Assembly: GCF_003987255.1 (NCBI RefSeq)
Contig: NZ_PIQC01000003.1
Location: forward strand, 186,001-250,000
DNA length: 64,000 nucleotides
Direction: 5' to 3'
DNA from: Idiomarina ramblicola
GTDB lineage: Bacteria; Pseudomonadota; Gammaproteobacteria; Enterobacterales; Alteromonadaceae
Positions within the stretch are counted from its first letter, which is position 1. Each line of letters begins with the position of its first letter. Position numbers and translations under genes: made by a program. A model generated the notes under the pieces. The model searched no databases. It was not told the origin of the DNA and was given only the letters and a program-made list of their open reading frames with translations. Of this stretch, positions 17,765 through 29,900 are shown piece by piece.

Positions 17765-19498
17765 TTATGCGAATGGAAACACAAGAGGAATAGCAAACAG
17801 CGTCAGTAAAATATAGGTTAAGGCCACTGGCACGCCGCTGTATAAAAAATGTTTCAGACGGTAGTTACTAGCGTTAAATACCATTAGATTGGTTTGGTAG
17901 CCATAAGGCGTAATAAAACTGGCCGACGCCGCAAAAGCAACACCCAAAATAATGGGGAACGGGTCAACCCCCATACCTAGCGACAAACTGTAAGCCACAG
18001 GAAACATCAATGCCGCAGCGGCGTTATTGGTAATAACTTCAGTCAGTATATAGGTAATTAAGAATACGCCAGCGAGTAACACAAACGGCGTGTGACCAGC
18101 CAAACTTGAACGTGCAAATTCGGCAATAGCTGCCGAAGCCCCGGTATTGGTTAAAGCCTCTGCGATGCATAACGCACTGGCCACTATGACCCAAATTTCG
18201 ACCGGAAAGCGGCGCTTTATTTCATTCGCGTTCAGGCAGCCGGAGAACAGCAAGGCTCCCAGCAAAAATAACACACCGTAAAAAAGCGAGGCTCCAGTGA
18301 CGACGGTAGCTGCAATCATGGTTAAGAAACCATACAAAGTCAGCTTTTCGCGCCAGCCACTGAGCATGTTTTCTGGCTCGACACCGCTTAATACGTAAAA
18401 GTTTTTACTCAAGTTCGTACGCGAGGCAAAGTCAGGGCCTGTCGCTAATAGCAAGAAGTCTCCAGCTTGCAGTTTAACCTCACCTAACTTACCGCTAATT
18501 TTCCCGCCGTCACGACGAATAGCAACAACGGCGGCATCAAATCGGGCCCGGAAGCCGGTAGACTTTAATGTGCGTCCGGTTAAAACCGACTCTTCTTTTA
18601 TAATCACTTCCGTTAACTGATGAGTTTCTAAGCCACTGTCGTCGGCAAAGAGTTTTAAACCGTCGAACTGGTTGAGTGTTTTTACTTTGCTGATGTCACC
18701 ACTAAACAGAAGTTTATCACCCGCTTGCAGTACGTCGTAGCGTGCCACTGGCCTCAATACTTCATGGCCACCTTTGCGAACAATTTCGGCTAGGAATAGG
18801 TCTTCTAAATGACGTAATCCAGCTTCATCGACATGCTTACCCACTAAGGGTGAGTCGTCATTAAGTTCAGCTTCAACGTAGTATTCGGTGGTTTCTTTGC
18901 TGCCGTTTTCGTGGTGAGGGAGAAAGCGGCTAACAATAAACAGCGTAATAAGTCCGCCAGTTAATACAATGGCACCCACTAAAGTGAAGTCAAAAAACTT
19001 AAAACCAGCATGACCGGTATCGGTAAACATGGAGTTAACAATAAGATTGGTCGAAGTACCAATGAGGGTGAGCGTGCCACCCATAATTGAGGCGTAGGAC
19101 AAAGGAATAAGCAACCGTGAAGCGGCAACCTTTTTATTGTTACGCACCGAGTTGAGCAGTGCAGCCACTACGGCGGTGTTATTTAGGACCGACGACGCCA
19201 ATGCACTTAGACCCATGGTTCGCCAAACGCTGGCGGGCTCGGAGTCCGTAAATAAAAACCGGCTTACTTTGCGTAGCAAGCCGGTTTTTTCAAGGGCAAA
19301 GGAAATCAGTATCAGCATAATGAGTGTTGCTAAGCCCTGGTTAGCGGCGTTAGCAAGCAGCTCATCGACTGAGATCCAGCCGGTTCCCAAGGTAACCAAC
19401 ATCGCCCCACCGAAAATTCTGGCGCTGTACTGCTGAAACTTTATCAGCAGCACAACCATAAGAATCAGTAACCCGGTTAAAGCGATGATATCCGGCAT
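17765..19498 (-). CDS. SLC13/DASS-family anion transporter with two TrkA-C domains, probably sulfate
   Basis: 577 residues. N-terminal and C-terminal membrane halves flank a cytoplasmic part (about 205-375) holding two TrkA-C/RCK_C-like domains (one with PLVGKHVDEAGLR, the next with SVLTGRTLKSTGF). The family signatures are present: GTLTLIGTSTNLIVNSM in the first half and TEVITNNAAAALMFP in the second, both at the re-entrant substrate/Na+ site. Proteins of this layout next to cysDN commonly import sulfate. Here the gene starts 4 bases after cysN and ends the operon, so it probably supplies sulfate for APS and PAPS synthesis. The specific ion is inferred from context. Confidence 0.88.
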   Translation of the reverse strand: MPDIIALTGLLILMVVLLIKFQQYSARIFGGAMLVTLGTGWISVDELLANAANQGLATLIMLILISFALEKTGLLRKVSRFLFTDSEPASVWRTMGLSALASSVLNNTAVVAALLNSVRNNKKVAASRLLIPLSYASIMGGTLTLIGTSTNLIVNSMFTDTGHAGFKFFDFTLVGAIVLTGGLITLFIVSRFLPHHENGSKETTEYYVEAELNDDSPLVGKHVDEAGLRHLEDLFLAEIVRKGGHEVLRPVARYDVLQAGDKLLFSGDISKVKTLNQFDGLKLFADDSGLETHQLTEVIIKEESVLTGRTLKSTGFRARFDAAVVAIRRDGGKISGKLGEVKLQAGDFLLLATGPDFASRTNLSKNFYVLSGVEPENMLSGWREKLTLYGFLTMIAATVVTGASLFYGVLFLLGALLFSGCLNANEIKRRFPVEIWVIVASALCIAEALTNTGASAAIAEFARSSLAGHTPFVLLAGVFLITYILTEVITNNAAAALMFPVAYSLSLGMGVDPFPIILGVAFAASASFITPYGYQTNLMVFNASNYRLKHFLYSGVPVALTYILLTLFAIPLVFPFA

Positions 19499-19502
19499 TG
19501 GA

Positions 19503-20918
19503 TTATTTCAGCAGATCTTTGGCACCCCAATGCGGGAAGTGCTTGCGAACCAACGCATTTAGCTCTAATTCAAATTCGCTAAACTCGTTGCGGCCTGTTT
19601 CCTCGTTATCAGAAGATAACGCTTCATCAACCATGCCTGCGCCAATAGTGACGTTAGTCATACGGTCAATGATGATAAAGGCCCCTGTTTCTTTGTGTTT
19701 CTGATACGCATCAAACACCACCGGGTCATGAATGTGCACATCAACCAGCCCAATCTCATTCAGTTCTAGTTTCCCGGCTTCTTTTTCTTTCAGCGTATTC
19801 ACATCAATTTGGTGATGCACTTCCGTAACTTCGCCACGGGTGAACTTAGAGTTGAATTTAATGTAGTACTCGCGATGCGGTTCAAGACCTTTTTCGTGCA
19901 TCCACACGACTTTAGCGCGCATGCGGTTCGACACGTGCGGTAAGTTGTCCTTGCGCACAATCATGTCGCCACGGCTAATATCAATTTCATCGTTCAGTGT
20001 CAGGGTTACCGCCATAGGAGCGTGCGCTTCGTCTAACTCACCATCAAAAGTCACAATAGACTTAATGGTGGAAATTTTACCTGATGGCAAGGCACGAACC
20101 GTATCACCGACTTTAACGGATCCCGCAGTAATAGTTCCCTGAAAACCGCGAAAATCTGAGTTAGGGCGGCACACCAACTGCACCGGCATACGAAATTCTT
20201 CCGTATCCTGAGGCTGGTCAATTTCGGCGTTTTCTAAGTATTCCATTAACGTCGAGCCGCGGAACCAGTCCAGCTTTTCACTGCGGTTAACCACGTTGTC
20301 GCCTTTCAACGCTGAAATTGGCACAAAACGAATATCCGGAATTTCCAACGAACCCGCCAGCTTCAGGTAGTCGTCCTGAATTTGCTTATAAACATCTTGC
20401 GAATAGTCCACCAGATCCATTTTATTTATGGCAACTACGACATGCTTGATGCCTAACAATGAACAAATATAGCTATGACGTCGGGTTTGGGTTTGCACGC
20501 CCTGACTGGCATCGATCAAAATTACCGCTAGGTCACAGGTTGAAGCGCCGGTCGCCATGTTACGGGTGTACTGTTCGTGCCCCGGCGTATCCGCAATAAT
20601 GAACTTACGCTTGTCGGTTGAGAAGTAACGGTACGCCACGTCAATGGTAATGCCCTGCTCACGCTCAGACTGCAAGCCGTCAACCAGCAATGCTAAGTCC
20701 ACTTCGTCGCCCTGAGTACCGGATTTTTTCGAGTCTTCAGTAATGGCGGCCAGCTGGTCTTCAAAGATCATTTTGCTGTCGTGCAGTAAACGGCCAATTA
20801 GCGTACTTTTACCGTCATCGACACTGCCACAGGTAATAAAACGCAGCAGCTCTTTGTTTTCATGCTGTTCTAAGTACGCCAGAATGTCTTTTTCAATTAA
20901 TGGTGATGCGTGGCTCAT
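19503..20918 (-). CDS. cysN: Sulfate adenylyltransferase GTPase subunit CysN
   Basis: 471 residues of the EF-Tu-like GTPase family. G1 is [19 protein letters not shown] (about 32-50), G3 is [19 protein letters not shown]4 is NKMDL; beta-barrel domains 2 and 3 follow. With CysD it makes APS from ATP and sulfate, driven by GTP hydrolysis. The length matches plain CysN, with no fused APS kinase; cysC is not in the window and must be elsewhere if PAPS is made. Start and cysD stop share one base (TAATG), typical of coupled translation. Confidence 0.97.
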   Translation of the reverse strand: MSHASPLIEKDILAYLEQHENKELLRFITCGSVDDGKSTLIGRLLHDSKMIFEDQLAAITEDSKKSGTQGDEVDLALLVDGLQSEREQGITIDVAYRYFSTDKRKFIIADTPGHEQYTRNMATGASTCDLAVILIDASQGVQTQTRRHSYICSLLGIKHVVVAINKMDLVDYSQDVYKQIQDDYLKLAGSLEIPDIRFVPISALKGDNVVNRSEKLDWFRGSTLMEYLENAEIDQPQDTEEFRMPVQLVCRPNSDFRGFQGTITAGSVKVGDTVRALPSGKISTIKSIVTFDGELDEAHAPMAVTLTLNDEIDISRGDMIVRKDNLPHVSNRMRAKVVWMHEKGLEPHREYYIKFNSKFTRGEVTEVHHQIDVNTLKEKEAGKLELNEIGLVDVHIHDPVVFDAYQKHKETGAFIIIDRMTNVTIGAGMVDEALSSDNEETGRNEFSEFELELNALVRKHFPHWGAKDLLK

Positions 20919-21829
20919 TAGAAATACCCTTCCATTTTCTTCTTCTCCATAGAACCCGCGCTATCGTGGTCGATAACCCGGCCCTGACGCTCTGACGTTT
21001 TAGTCAGCAACATTTCCTGAATAATTTCAGGCAAAGTTGCCGCGTCAGACTCGACTGCGCCGGTTAACGGGTAACAGCCCAGGGTACGGAAGCGCACCAT
21101 CTTCATTTCTGGCGTTTCGCCGTCTTCTAACGGCATGCGTTCGTCGTCGACCATAATCAATGTGCCGTCACGCTCAACGACCGGACGCTCTTTAGCCAAG
21201 TACAACTGAGGAATATCAATATTCTCTAAATAGATGTATTGCCAAATATCCAGCTCGGTCCAGTTCGACAGAGGGAACACGCGAATGCTCTCGCCTTTAT
21301 CCACTTTACCGTTGTATATGTTCCAAAGCTCAGGGCGCTGGTTTTTCGGGTCCCACCGGTGATTCTTGTCGCGGAACGAATAAACGCGCTCTTTCGCACG
21401 TGACTTCTCTTCGTCGCGGCGCGCACCGCCAAAAGCCGCATCGAATTTGTATTTGTTCAATGCCTGCTTCAAGGCTTGCGTTTTCATAATGTCGGTATGC
21501 TTAGCACTACCATGGCTAAACGGCCCTACACCCGCTTCGACACCTTCTTGGTTAATATACTCAATAAGCTCAAAGTCATATTTTTCCGCCATGCGGTCAC
21601 GAAACTCTATCATTTCGCGGAACTTCCAGGTGGTGTTCACATGCATGAGCGGGAAAGGAATTTTGCCCGGGTAAAACGCTTTACGCGCCAAGTGCAATAA
21701 TACGGAAGAGTCTTTACCAACCGAGTACAGCATAACGGGGTTATCAAATTCCGCCGCTACCTCGCGGAAAATTTGAATCGACTCGTTCTCAAGAGCCTTT
21801 AAATGGGTTAATCGTTTTTCGTTCATCAA
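20918..21829 (-). CDS. cysD: Sulfate adenylyltransferase subunit CysD
   Basis: 303 residues, the usual CysD length. The PP-loop [17 protein letters not shown] (about 32-48) binds the ATP pyrophosphate. [16 protein letters not shown] and [15 protein letters not shown] are family signatures. It forms the heterodimer with CysN that activates sulfate to APS. AAAGGTTG precedes the start, 14 bases after the stop of an upstream glycosyltransferase gene, so it is read from the same message as rfbBDAC. That placement, rather than with cysHIJ, points to sulfation rather than cysteine synthesis. Confidence 0.97.
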   Translation of the reverse strand: MMNEKRLTHLKALENESIQIFREVAAEFDNPVMLYSVGKDSSVLLHLARKAFYPGKIPFPLMHVNTTWKFREMIEFRDRMAEKYDFELIEYINQEGVEAGVGPFSHGSAKHTDIMKTQALKQALNKYKFDAAFGGARRDEEKSRAKERVYSFRDKNHRWDPKNQRPELWNIYNGKVDKGESIRVFPLSNWTELDIWQYIYLENIDIPQLYLAKERPVVERDGTLIMVDDERMPLEDGETPEMKMVRFRTLGCYPLTGAVESDAATLPEIIQEMLLTKTSERQGRVIDHDSAGSMEKKKMEGYF

Positions 21830-21843
21830 GCAACCTTTGCGGG

Positions 21844-23574
21844 TTAAACATCCTTTGTCGAGGACAAGACATTGTCAACAACAACAGCCAGGCGCATATC
21901 CCAGCTATTGCGCTTTATAAATTCGTTAAACGTATTTGAGTTAAGCTCTAAACCACTTTTATTCACTGTCAGTTGCTTAACTTTTTCAACAAATGCATCA
22001 TGGTCGTTAGTTTGCCATACATAGTCGAACTTTGCGATATTGGGAACGTCAGTCGCAACCACCGGAATATGGTGTGACAAGTACACAAACACTTTCAGCG
22101 GATTCATGTTTTCGGTCAACGCCATTTTCTTATGCGGCACTAAACCAACGTCAAATCGCTTAACAAATGCCCCCACAAACTTATGAGGTACCACGCCCGT
22201 CATTAATACATTAGGCAGCTCCCCCAATGTTCTTATATCAGGGTTCGCATGCGTTGAGCCCAACAATACAATTAGTGCATTTGGCAAAGCATAGGCCAGC
22301 TTACGGAGTAATTCATCGTCTATCTTGGCTTCTAAGTTTCCAACAAAGCCTAGCACCGGGCCTTTATGCGCCTTTAATTTTTCATAGCTTTTCAAGTGAG
22401 TCGGCTCGACGGCATTGGGCTTAAGCTCGCAGCCGTTGGGTACTAACGCAATGTCTTTGTGGAACTGATACATCGACAGTTTTACGGGAAGGCAGTTAGT
22501 AATCACTTTGTCTGCATCACCAAGCAAGGCTTCATAATGTTTACTTAACTCGACTTTCTTTTTGTCACTCACACCAGGCCAGGAGCGGTGATCATCAACA
22601 ATGTCCATCACTCGCTTAAACGGCTTAAAGTGCTCAATAATACGCTCACCCCATTGCAATTTGGGGTACATCCAAAACAAACTTTTCGAAGCATCAATGC
22701 CAAGCTCATGAAAGCGCTGCTCGAGAAAACTCAGGTAACCTTCAGTACTGTCAGGGGCTTCTTTATAACAGAACACCCGGCGACGAATAGACCCGTTGTC
22801 GTTTTGGCGAAATGCCGTGCTAACAGTACCCGTATAAACAAAGCGGTTTTGGTCAAAATTATCGTCGCCGCGTTTCTTCTTTAGTTGCTGTAATTCAATT
22901 GGCGCATCGACCACGAGTACCTGTCGAATATCACGACGCGATGCCAAATATTTAGCCACCATGTCGCTGCGTCGGCCGTACAAACCCGAGTCATTCTGCT
23001 TCCAGAACATCACAACATCGCGTTTTTCATCGCCTGTACTCCCCCCAGCATTTGTCTCAAAATTCGGCTGCCTGTTTAACGCCACACCGGATAAACGCGT
23101 TTCCAGTTGTTGAACAAAATACTTATTTACCGAGGTTTCTTCACGCCAACGGGACAAGCGAGGCTGAGGGACTATCGTAGCTACAGCATTATCCTTTTTA
23201 TTGGTCAGCAGCCACTGCTCGTCAGAATCAGCGGCGGCATTTCCATCGTGGCGCTCTATCCAAACGCTATTTTGCTGTTTCTTTACGCGCTCACACAATG
23301 TCACTGAGTCGGTGTGCGTGTTAGAGCAGTTAATGATCGCGTCAACGGGCCAGTCAATAACCTCGGGTACTGACGACAAAGTAACTACAGGCAACTCACC
23401 CGACAGAAGCTCAAAACTGCCTTCGCCATTAAACGCAACAACGACAACATGACCGACAATACGGTCCATAGCTAACGCCAATGTATAAGCGTTGCTTGCG
23501 CTTGCATGATTTAATGCTCCGGCAACAACGACTACCGAGGCACTTTCCCAGTCGGCGTTGTTTGTGTCACTCAT
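21844..23574 (-). CDS. Glycosyltransferase, GT4-like (GT-B fold)
   Basis: 576 residues, cytoplasmic. Residues 1-160 form a Rossmann-like segment ([17 protein letters not shown]). A GT-B glycosyltransferase follows (about 180-570). [10 protein letters not shown] and [11 protein letters not shown] match the donor-side of GT4-like enzymes, [19 protein letters not shown] opens the C-terminal Rossmann fold, and [19 protein letters not shown] replaces the usual EALAxGxPVV loop. Start overlaps the rfbC stop by 4 bases. Being directly downstream of rfbBDAC, it may use dTDP-rhamnose, which is inference from position. Confidence 0.82.
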   Translation of the reverse strand: MSDTNNADWESASVVVVAGALNHASASNAYTLALAMDRIVGHVVVVAFNGEGSFELLSGELPVVTLSSVPEVIDWPVDAIINCSNTHTDSVTLCERVKKQQNSVWIERHDGNAAADSDEQWLLTNKKDNAVATIVPQPRLSRWREETSVNKYFVQQLETRLSGVALNRQPNFETNAGGSTGDEKRDVVMFWKQNDSGLYGRRSDMVAKYLASRRDIRQVLVVDAPIELQQLKKKRGDDNFDQNRFVYTGTVSTAFRQNDNGSIRRRVFCYKEAPDSTEGYLSFLEQRFHELGIDASKSLFWMYPKLQWGERIIEHFKPFKRVMDIVDDHRSWPGVSDKKKVELSKHYEALLGDADKVITNCLPVKLSMYQFHKDIALVPNGCELKPNAVEPTHLKSYEKLKAHKGPVLGFVGNLEAKIDDELLRKLAYALPNALIVLLGSTHANPDIRTLGELPNVLMTGVVPHKFVGAFVKRFDVGLVPHKKMALTENMNPLKVFVYLSHHIPVVATDVPNIAKFDYVWQTNDHDAFVEKVKQLTVNKSGLELNSNTFNEFIKRNSWDMRLAVVVDNVLSSTKDV

Positions 23575-24113
23575 TCGTACACCGGGCTCTGTTGAAATAA
23601 CTCACCATTACGATCCTTGTCTGACAGTTGAGGCTCTTTTCCTATAGGCCATTTTATGGCCAATACGGGGTCATCCCAACGCACACTGTGCTCGTCGTCA
23701 GGCGCATAATAATCGGTACACTTGTAACTGAACTCTGCTGTTTCGCTCAACACATAAAAGCCATGCGCGAAACCGGGCGGCACCCACAGCATTTGTTTAT
23801 TTTCGTCATTTAACTCAACGCCAACCCATTCACCAAAAGTTGATGAGTTTTCACGCATATCAACGGCAACATCAAACACGCGCCCCTGAGTCACTCGCAC
23901 CAGCTTACCCTGTGGTTGTTTCAGCTGATAATGCAATCCTCGCAAAATGCCTTGCCGAGACTTACTGTGGTTATCCTGTACAAACTGATACTTACCGCAG
24001 TGCTTTTCAAATTCATTTTGGCGAAAGGTTTCCATAAAGAAGCCCCGCTCATCCCCAAAAACTTGCGGGGTCATTAACACTACATCAGGAATCGCTAGTC
24101 GTTTAAAATCCAT
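23571..24113 (-). CDS. rfbC: dTDP-4-dehydrorhamnose 3,5-epimerase
   Basis: 180 residues, normal for RfbC/RmlC. QVFGDERGFFMETF, GILRGLHYQ (catalytic His) and WVPPGFAHGFYVLSE with the cupin core are present, as is FSYKCTDYYAPDDE near the C-terminal active-site Tyr. It carries out the third step of dTDP-L-rhamnose synthesis. Genes run rfbB-rfbD-rfbA-rfbC in the direction of transcription, with rfbC 11 bases after rfbA. Confidence 0.97.
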   Translation of the reverse strand: MDFKRLAIPDVVLMTPQVFGDERGFFMETFRQNEFEKHCGKYQFVQDNHSKSRQGILRGLHYQLKQPQGKLVRVTQGRVFDVAVDMRENSSTFGEWVGVELNDENKQMLWVPPGFAHGFYVLSETAEFSYKCTDYYAPDDEHSVRWDDPVLAIKWPIGKEPQLSDKDRNGELFQQSPVYE

Positions 24114-24124
24114 TACTGCCTCTG

Positions 24125-24994
24125 TTATCTCAACAAGCCTTTCAAATAAGTACCATACTGAGTTTTCTTTAAATCTTTTGCGTGACTGGCCAATTCTTTG
24201 TCGTCAATCCACCCTTGTTTCCAGGCTATTTCTTCAAGACAGGCTATTTTCAGTCCCTGGCGGTGTTCAACCGTCTGTACGTAAGAGCTGGCCTCTAATA
24301 AAGAGTCATGGGTGCCCGTATCCAACCAGGCGAAACCGCGCCCAAGCCGCTCTACCTGCAAGTCGCCGCGCTCTAAATAAGCATTGTTAACACTAGTAAT
24401 CTCTAATTCCCCACGGCTGGAGGGCTCTACCTGCTTGGCAATATCCACCACATCGTTATCGTAGAAATAGAGCCCTGTGACCGCATAGTCAGACTTAGGC
24501 TTCTCTGGTTTTTCTTCTATCGATAAGGCGCGTCCATTGTCGTCAAATTCTACAACACCAAAGCGCTCAGGATCTTTCACCATGTAACCAAATACAGTGG
24601 CGCCACTGGTTCGGCTAACCGCCCTTTTCAGTTGGTCCGAAAAAAACTGCCCGTGAAAGATATTGTCGCCCAACACCAAACAAACCGGGTCGGAACCGAT
24701 AAATTCCTCAGCCAGTAAAAAAGCCTGCGCCAATCCGTCGGGAGACGGCTGAATTTTGTAAGAAAAGTTCACACCAAACGCCGAGCCGTCGCCCAGTAGC
24801 CGTTGGTATTGTTCCATGTCCTCAGGCGTCGAGATAATTAGAATATCCCGGATGCCAGCCAACATTAGCACTGAAATTGGGTAGTAAATCATCGGCTTAT
24901 CGTAAATGGGCAGTAACTGCTTAGATACGCCGCGGGTAATTGGGTGCAACCGTGTTCCAGAGCCGCCCGCCAGAACAATTCCTTTATAAGCCAT
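24125..24994 (-). CDS. rfbA: Glucose-1-phosphate thymidylyltransferase
   Basis: 289 residues, family-typical. The nucleotidyltransferase signature [20 protein letters not shown] is at residues 9-28, with [24 protein letters not shown] (metal-binding Asp) and RFGVVEFD following. Makes dTDP-glucose from dTTP and glucose-1-phosphate, the first step to dTDP-L-rhamnose. Overlaps rfbD by 11 bases. Confidence 0.97.
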   Translation of the reverse strand: MAYKGIVLAGGSGTRLHPITRGVSKQLLPIYDKPMIYYPISVLMLAGIRDILIISTPEDMEQYQRLLGDGSAFGVNFSYKIQPSPDGLAQAFLLAEEFIGSDPVCLVLGDNIFHGQFFSDQLKRAVSRTSGATVFGYMVKDPERFGVVEFDDNGRALSIEEKPEKPKSDYAVTGLYFYDNDVVDIAKQVEPSSRGELEITSVNNAYLERGDLQVERLGRGFAWLDTGTHDSLLEASSYVQTVEHRQGLKIACLEEIAWKQGWIDDKELASHAKDLKKTQYGTYLKGLLR

Positions 24995-25862
24995 TCAAAT
25001 ACTCCATTAATATGTGTTCTAAAGCATCTTCCCAGCCAGGCATTCTTAACCCTAACGCCTGTTCAATTTTATCAACAGTCAAACGCGAATTTAATGGCCG
25101 TCTAGCCGGGGTTGGGTAGTCGCTGGTGGAAATACCCTCAACTTGCTTAACCTTTATTTCAGCGCCAAGCTTTACGGCTTTTGAGAAAATTGCTTCGGCA
25201 AAACCATACCAGCTTGTTTCCCCTTGCGGAGCCACATGGAAAACACCTTGTATCTCATGCGACATAAGCGGCTTAACAACTTGCGCAGACACTTCGGCAA
25301 GCAAACGAGCTGGCGTTGGCGCTCCAATTTGGTCATTCACGATACTCAGCTGTTCTCTTTCTGACGCCAAACGCAACATGGTTTTCATAAAGTTATTACC
25401 ACGCGCGCTGTACACCCAGCTAGTGCGCAGTATCACATGGTTACACGAGCTTCCAATAACCGCCCGATCTCCTGCCCATTTACTGCGCCCGTATTCAGAC
25501 AGCGGCTCGGTTTTACTGTCTTCGGTGTAAGGCTTTTCTCCAGAACCGGGGTACACATAATCTGACGAGAAGTGAATAAGTGCCGCGCGGTTATCCAGAC
25601 AGTATTGCGCCAACTGTTTAGGCAGTAAATGGTTTAGTCTGTCCGCCGCCTGCGGCTCTGACTCTGCTTTGTCTACAGCAGTATAAGCCGCCGCGTTAGC
25701 AATAAGCTGAGGTTGATGCGTTGCTAAGTACTCGGCAACTGCGTTTTTATCCGTTAGATCTAATTCATCTCGTGTTGGTGCCAGCACATGGCCAAACACA
25801 CTCAGGCTGCGAATAAGCTCAAAGCCAACTTGCCCGTTGCCACCGGTTACTAAAATGTTCAT
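24984..25862 (-). CDS. rfbD: dTDP-4-dehydrorhamnose reductase
   Basis: 292 residues from the ATG at 25862, which begins [16 protein letters not shown] (NADPH-binding GxxGxxG) and has GAGGT 7 bases upstream. An ATG 33 bases further out would overlap the end of rfbB and has no ribosome binding site. The SDR Tyr/Lys pair is in [10 protein letters not shown], and [17 protein letters not shown] is the C-terminal signature of RmlD. It performs the final reduction to dTDP-L-rhamnose. It lies 5 bases after rfbB. Confidence 0.96.
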   Translation of the reverse strand: MNILVTGGNGQVGFELIRSLSVFGHVLAPTRDELDLTDKNAVAEYLATHQPQLIANAAAYTAVDKAESEPQAADRLNHLLPKQLAQYCLDNRAALIHFSSDYVYPGSGEKPYTEDSKTEPLSEYGRSKWAGDRAVIGSSCNHVILRTSWVYSARGNNFMKTMLRLASEREQLSIVNDQIGAPTPARLLAEVSAQVVKPLMSHEIQGVFHVAPQGETSWYGFAEAIFSKAVKLGAEIKVKQVEGISTSDYPTPARRPLNSRLTVDKIEQALGLRMPGWEDALEHILMEYLNGL

Positions 25863-25867
25863 GGTAT

Positions 25868-26899
25868 TTACCTCGCAAGAAGTGGTTGCCACCAACTTTT
25901 ATTGTCAAGATACCACTGCACCGTTTTTCGCATGCCCGACTCAAAAGTTTCAGCAGGCACCCAGCCCAGCTCTTTCTCTATTTTGCTGGCATCAATGGCG
26001 TAACGTAAGTCGTGCCCGGGGCGATCGTCAACAAAGGTAATTAAGTCAGTATAACTCGTCACGCTGGCAGGTTTTTCCGGAACCAATTCTTCCAGTAACT
26101 CACAAATAAGCTGCACAACGGTAATATTCTTCTTCTCATTGTGCCCGCCAATGTTATACGTTTCGCCCACTTTGCCTTCGGTTGCAACTTTCAACAAGGC
26201 CCGTGCATGGTCTTCCACAAACAACCAATCACGAATTTGTGAACCGTCACCGTATATTGGCAGCGGCTTACCATCCAGCGCATTTAGAATCATTAACGGA
26301 ATGAGCTTTTCCGGAAAGTGGTATGGACCATAGTTATTCGAGCAGTTGGTCAGTACTGTCGGTAAGTCATAAGTGCGGTGCCAGGCGCGTACTAAATGAT
26401 CAGAGCTGGCTTTACTCGCCGAGTAGGGTGAGCTAGGCGCATAAGGCGTTGTTTCAGTGAATAAGTCATCACTGCCGTGTAAGTCACCATAAACTTCATC
26501 GGTCGAAATATGATGAAAGCGGAAGCCCTCCGGCTTGCCTTTCTCCTGCCAGCACTTACGTGCAGCTTCCAACAACGTATAAGTACCCACAATGTTCGTA
26601 TTAATAAACTCGGCTGGCCCGTCAATGGAACGGTCGACATGGCTTTCAGCTGCCAAGTGCATCACCACGTCAGGCTGATACTGATTAAATAGGCGCTCAA
26701 CTTCAGCCGCATCACAAATATCGACTTTTTCGAAATGATAACGCGAGTTATCGCTTACTTCTCTTAGCGACTCAAGGTTGCCCGCATAGGTCAACTTGTC
26801 GACATTGACGACATTGAAGTCAGTATTACTTATTAACTCGCGAATAACGGCAGAGCCAATAAACCCTGCCCCGCCGGTTACCAAAAACGTCTTGCTCAT
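25868..26899 (-). CDS. rfbB: dTDP-glucose 4,6-dehydratase
   Basis: 343 residues. NAD-binding [15 protein letters not shown] at the N-terminus, [21 protein letters not shown] (catalytic Asp-Glu) and [16 protein letters not shown] (YxxxK) are all present. Makes dTDP-4-keto-6-deoxyglucose. First gene of the apparent operon to 17765. The 86 bases upstream separate it from a metalloprotease gene on the same strand and should contain its promoter, but I find no convincing -35/-10 pair. Confidence 0.97.
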   Translation of the reverse strand: MSKTFLVTGGAGFIGSAVIRELISNTDFNVVNVDKLTYAGNLESLREVSDNSRYHFEKVDICDAAEVERLFNQYQPDVVMHLAAESHVDRSIDGPAEFINTNIVGTYTLLEAARKCWQEKGKPEGFRFHHISTDEVYGDLHGSDDLFTETTPYAPSSPYSASKASSDHLVRAWHRTYDLPTVLTNCSNNYGPYHFPEKLIPLMILNALDGKPLPIYGDGSQIRDWLFVEDHARALLKVATEGKVGETYNIGGHNEKKNITVVQLICELLEELVPEKPASVTSYTDLITFVDDRPGHDLRYAIDASKIEKELGWVPAETFESGMRKTVQWYLDNKSWWQPLLAR

Positions 26900-26985
26900 T
26901 CCCTTTTGCTACCTATGTCATCAGCCCATATCCAATAGCCTAATAGTGTAACGAAAGGGCAGCCAATGCGCCATATAACTAGAGC

Positions 26986-29900
26986 TTATTGTTGCTCTTC
27001 TTCCTTACCTTCCTGGCCCGATAAAATCAATAATAATGAGCCCGAATTCAGCACTGAGCTAAAGCCAAGCGACAATGAGCACGAGTCATTTATAAGCCCA
27101 GTGCGGTAGCTATTGTCATTCCACTCGCCTTCTGGGCAGGTGCCTCCTGCCTTCTGCCGCACACGGAAGCCCGGCTCAGGGGTCAGTAGCACTTCAACAT
27201 AACCGCCGTCACTAATATACTGGGTTGGCTGTAAATTCATACGCCCACCCGAGCCCAAGTCTATGGTGACTTTATTACTGCCCTCAATAAACTGGTAGCT
27301 GGCGGCTACATCGATATTCCCAGTCACTTTAGTAAAGTCGTTACTCCAGCCAGAAAAGTGCCAACCGGTTGTTACATCGAACTGCGGTGCTTCTGCCGCT
27401 TCGCCCCAACGGACAAACTGTTCGAGGTCTCCACCGCCGGTGTAAATACCATAGTCGCCAAGGTCAAAAGTTACTCGGTAAAGGTTAGCGGCAAACTCAG
27501 CATTAACCATGCAGTTGCTGTAAACCGGAGCGGTCACATAAGTCCTGCCATCCCCTTCTATTGTTCCGTTGCAGCCCGCAATTGATGACAATGAATAGCC
27601 TGATAATGGTGTCGCAGTGACCTCCGTGCTAGCTCCCTCAGATACTTGCTGTTGCTCAGGCGAAACAATGCCTCCTTCTGAGGCTGATGCTGTTACAGTG
27701 TAACTGGACGACGTGGAAAATATAGCAGTAGCCCCAACATCACTCTCTAGCGATATTTCACAAGAAAGGTTCGTTCCCTGACAAGCTCCTTCCCAACGTA
27801 CAAAGCCGTTCTGCACATCAGGTTCTGCAAAAAGCGTTATCGAGTCTGGCGTCTCTAAAAATTGATACTGGCAATCGGAACGACACAAAAACCCTTTACT
27901 TGCACGTATTGCTCCCGCATCGCCAACAGTTGATAAAGACAAGTCGACATACTTAGGCAGGGCTCCATCCCAAGTGACCTTGTCGATATATATGCGATCA
28001 TCACCTTCGGAATTTGAACCGTCTTTTTGATAAAGCCAACGAAGCTCATGCGACCCCTCAGGTATCGTCATTGACACATATTGCCAGTCCTTTTCGCCTG
28101 CCTCCGTAATCATAACTTCGCCATTGACTAAAAACTGTAAGCCCTCTTTTTCTGCCTCCGTACTTATTTTGTAGGCGAACCCAATTTGACCGGGGCCCAT
28201 AACTTGGGTAGCCAAAGAACTTTGCTCGGTATCACCAATTTCTCCACTGGCTAATGCAGAACCACCTTCATAGCTAGGAGTTTGTACAACTTCCCAAGGG
28301 TTAACCGGTGAAGTAAAGCTGAGTTCATTATTATCCAGGGCATTGTTATAACTTTCCTGGATCGAAAAATCTCGTTCAAAATAGGCATAGACTTTAATAT
28401 CTTCGGTAACTTCAATCTCACAGACTGTTTCAGTTCCCCGGCAGTCACCACCCCAACCGACAAATGCAGTATTACCTGCATCCGAAACTTCCAGAGTTAA
28501 TAACCCACCCTCCGTGGTATAAGAACAAGATGATGGACAAGGCGAAATCGAGCCGCCAACCCAGCCACCGCCAATCACTTCGAGTTCAATTGTCTTTACC
28601 GTTGGAGGGGCTGATGACTCGAACTGAATATCATCCAGCCAAGCAGTATCACTACCCTCACTAACACTGCCATCCTTTTGATAAGTAAAGTCAACTTGGT
28701 AATTATCACTACCATCATCTTCTAAAGTAATTGAGTATTGTTTCCATGACAGTTCACCACTCAGTTCTTTTTTAACCTCTCCATTTACCGACACGAGTAA
28801 TTCGTCATAGTTTTCCTCGGAGCTCAGTTTGGCCCAAAAGCTCAACTCACCAGCTTTATTTACCACCGTTCTAAGAGTAGAGTCCTGGTCATGATCAACG
28901 GTACCGGCTCTTACCGACTGTTCCCCAATAATAGCGCTGCTATCGCTTACTGCCTGCCATGAATTACTGCGTGATGTTTCAAAGTTTAATTCACCAGTTT
29001 CAAATACAGCACTCAAATCTATCGGGTCGTATGCCTCTATAAAGTAGGCAATAACGTTTGTAGTCCCAGTAACTGTAATGTCACACGACGAGCTTGAGCT
29101 TCCGTCGCAAGAGCCCCCCCAGCTACTGAATTGAGCGGTATTATCAGATGACTCAGCTAACGATAACGTTTCGCCGGAAACAACCTCCACCTGACAAACT
29201 GAGTCTGCAGAACAAGTCTCACCGTTGTAGTCAATGCTCCCCGAACCTATAACATTGACTACGACCAGCTCATTTTCCGTCGTTTGTCGCTCACGTATCT
29301 GACCTATTTGGGTTGCGCGATTGTTCAGTGCCAATACGGCGTCCGCCCCGTTAGTTTCGTCGGTATGATCGATACCACAAGGTGAGCCATTGCAATCTAA
29401 TGAAGGTGAAGAGAACTTATTAAGTCGTAACGTCGTATTAAAAGCGTCAGGATAAGCCATAACGGTTGCGAAACTGTTATTTTCACCGTAGCCGAGGGCA
29501 TAATGGTAAACATACCCAGAGCCATCTTGCCGCCGCGAGTGATTTAACCCCATGTTATGGCCAATTTCATGAGCATTAACGATATCACCACAGTCTAAAG
29601 ACGTGTGTGAAACCATGTTATTAGCTATATATTGACTATCATCTTTTCCGCCAAGGTACGCAATGCCACACATACCGTCATTAGCATAAGGTCTGAACAT
29701 CGCAGTAAAGTCAGCTCCAAGCCGTTTGGTCTGCTCTCTCACATGGCTAAATAACTCAGTCTCGCCTCGAAACCCTGCGACCATGTCCAATACAAGCTCA
29801 CTGCTCAACTCTGTCTCTCTATCCACAGCAACTTCTATGATATCAACAAGGTTAACTTCGAGCGCGACGCCGCTGTCTTGATAGGCTTTGTTAGCCGCAT

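Noticed and set aside
25863-25895. Longer start for rfbD overlapping rfbB, or a frameshift joining the two
   Set aside because: The ATG at 25862 has a proper ribosome site and gives the standard RmlD N-terminus; both genes are intact.
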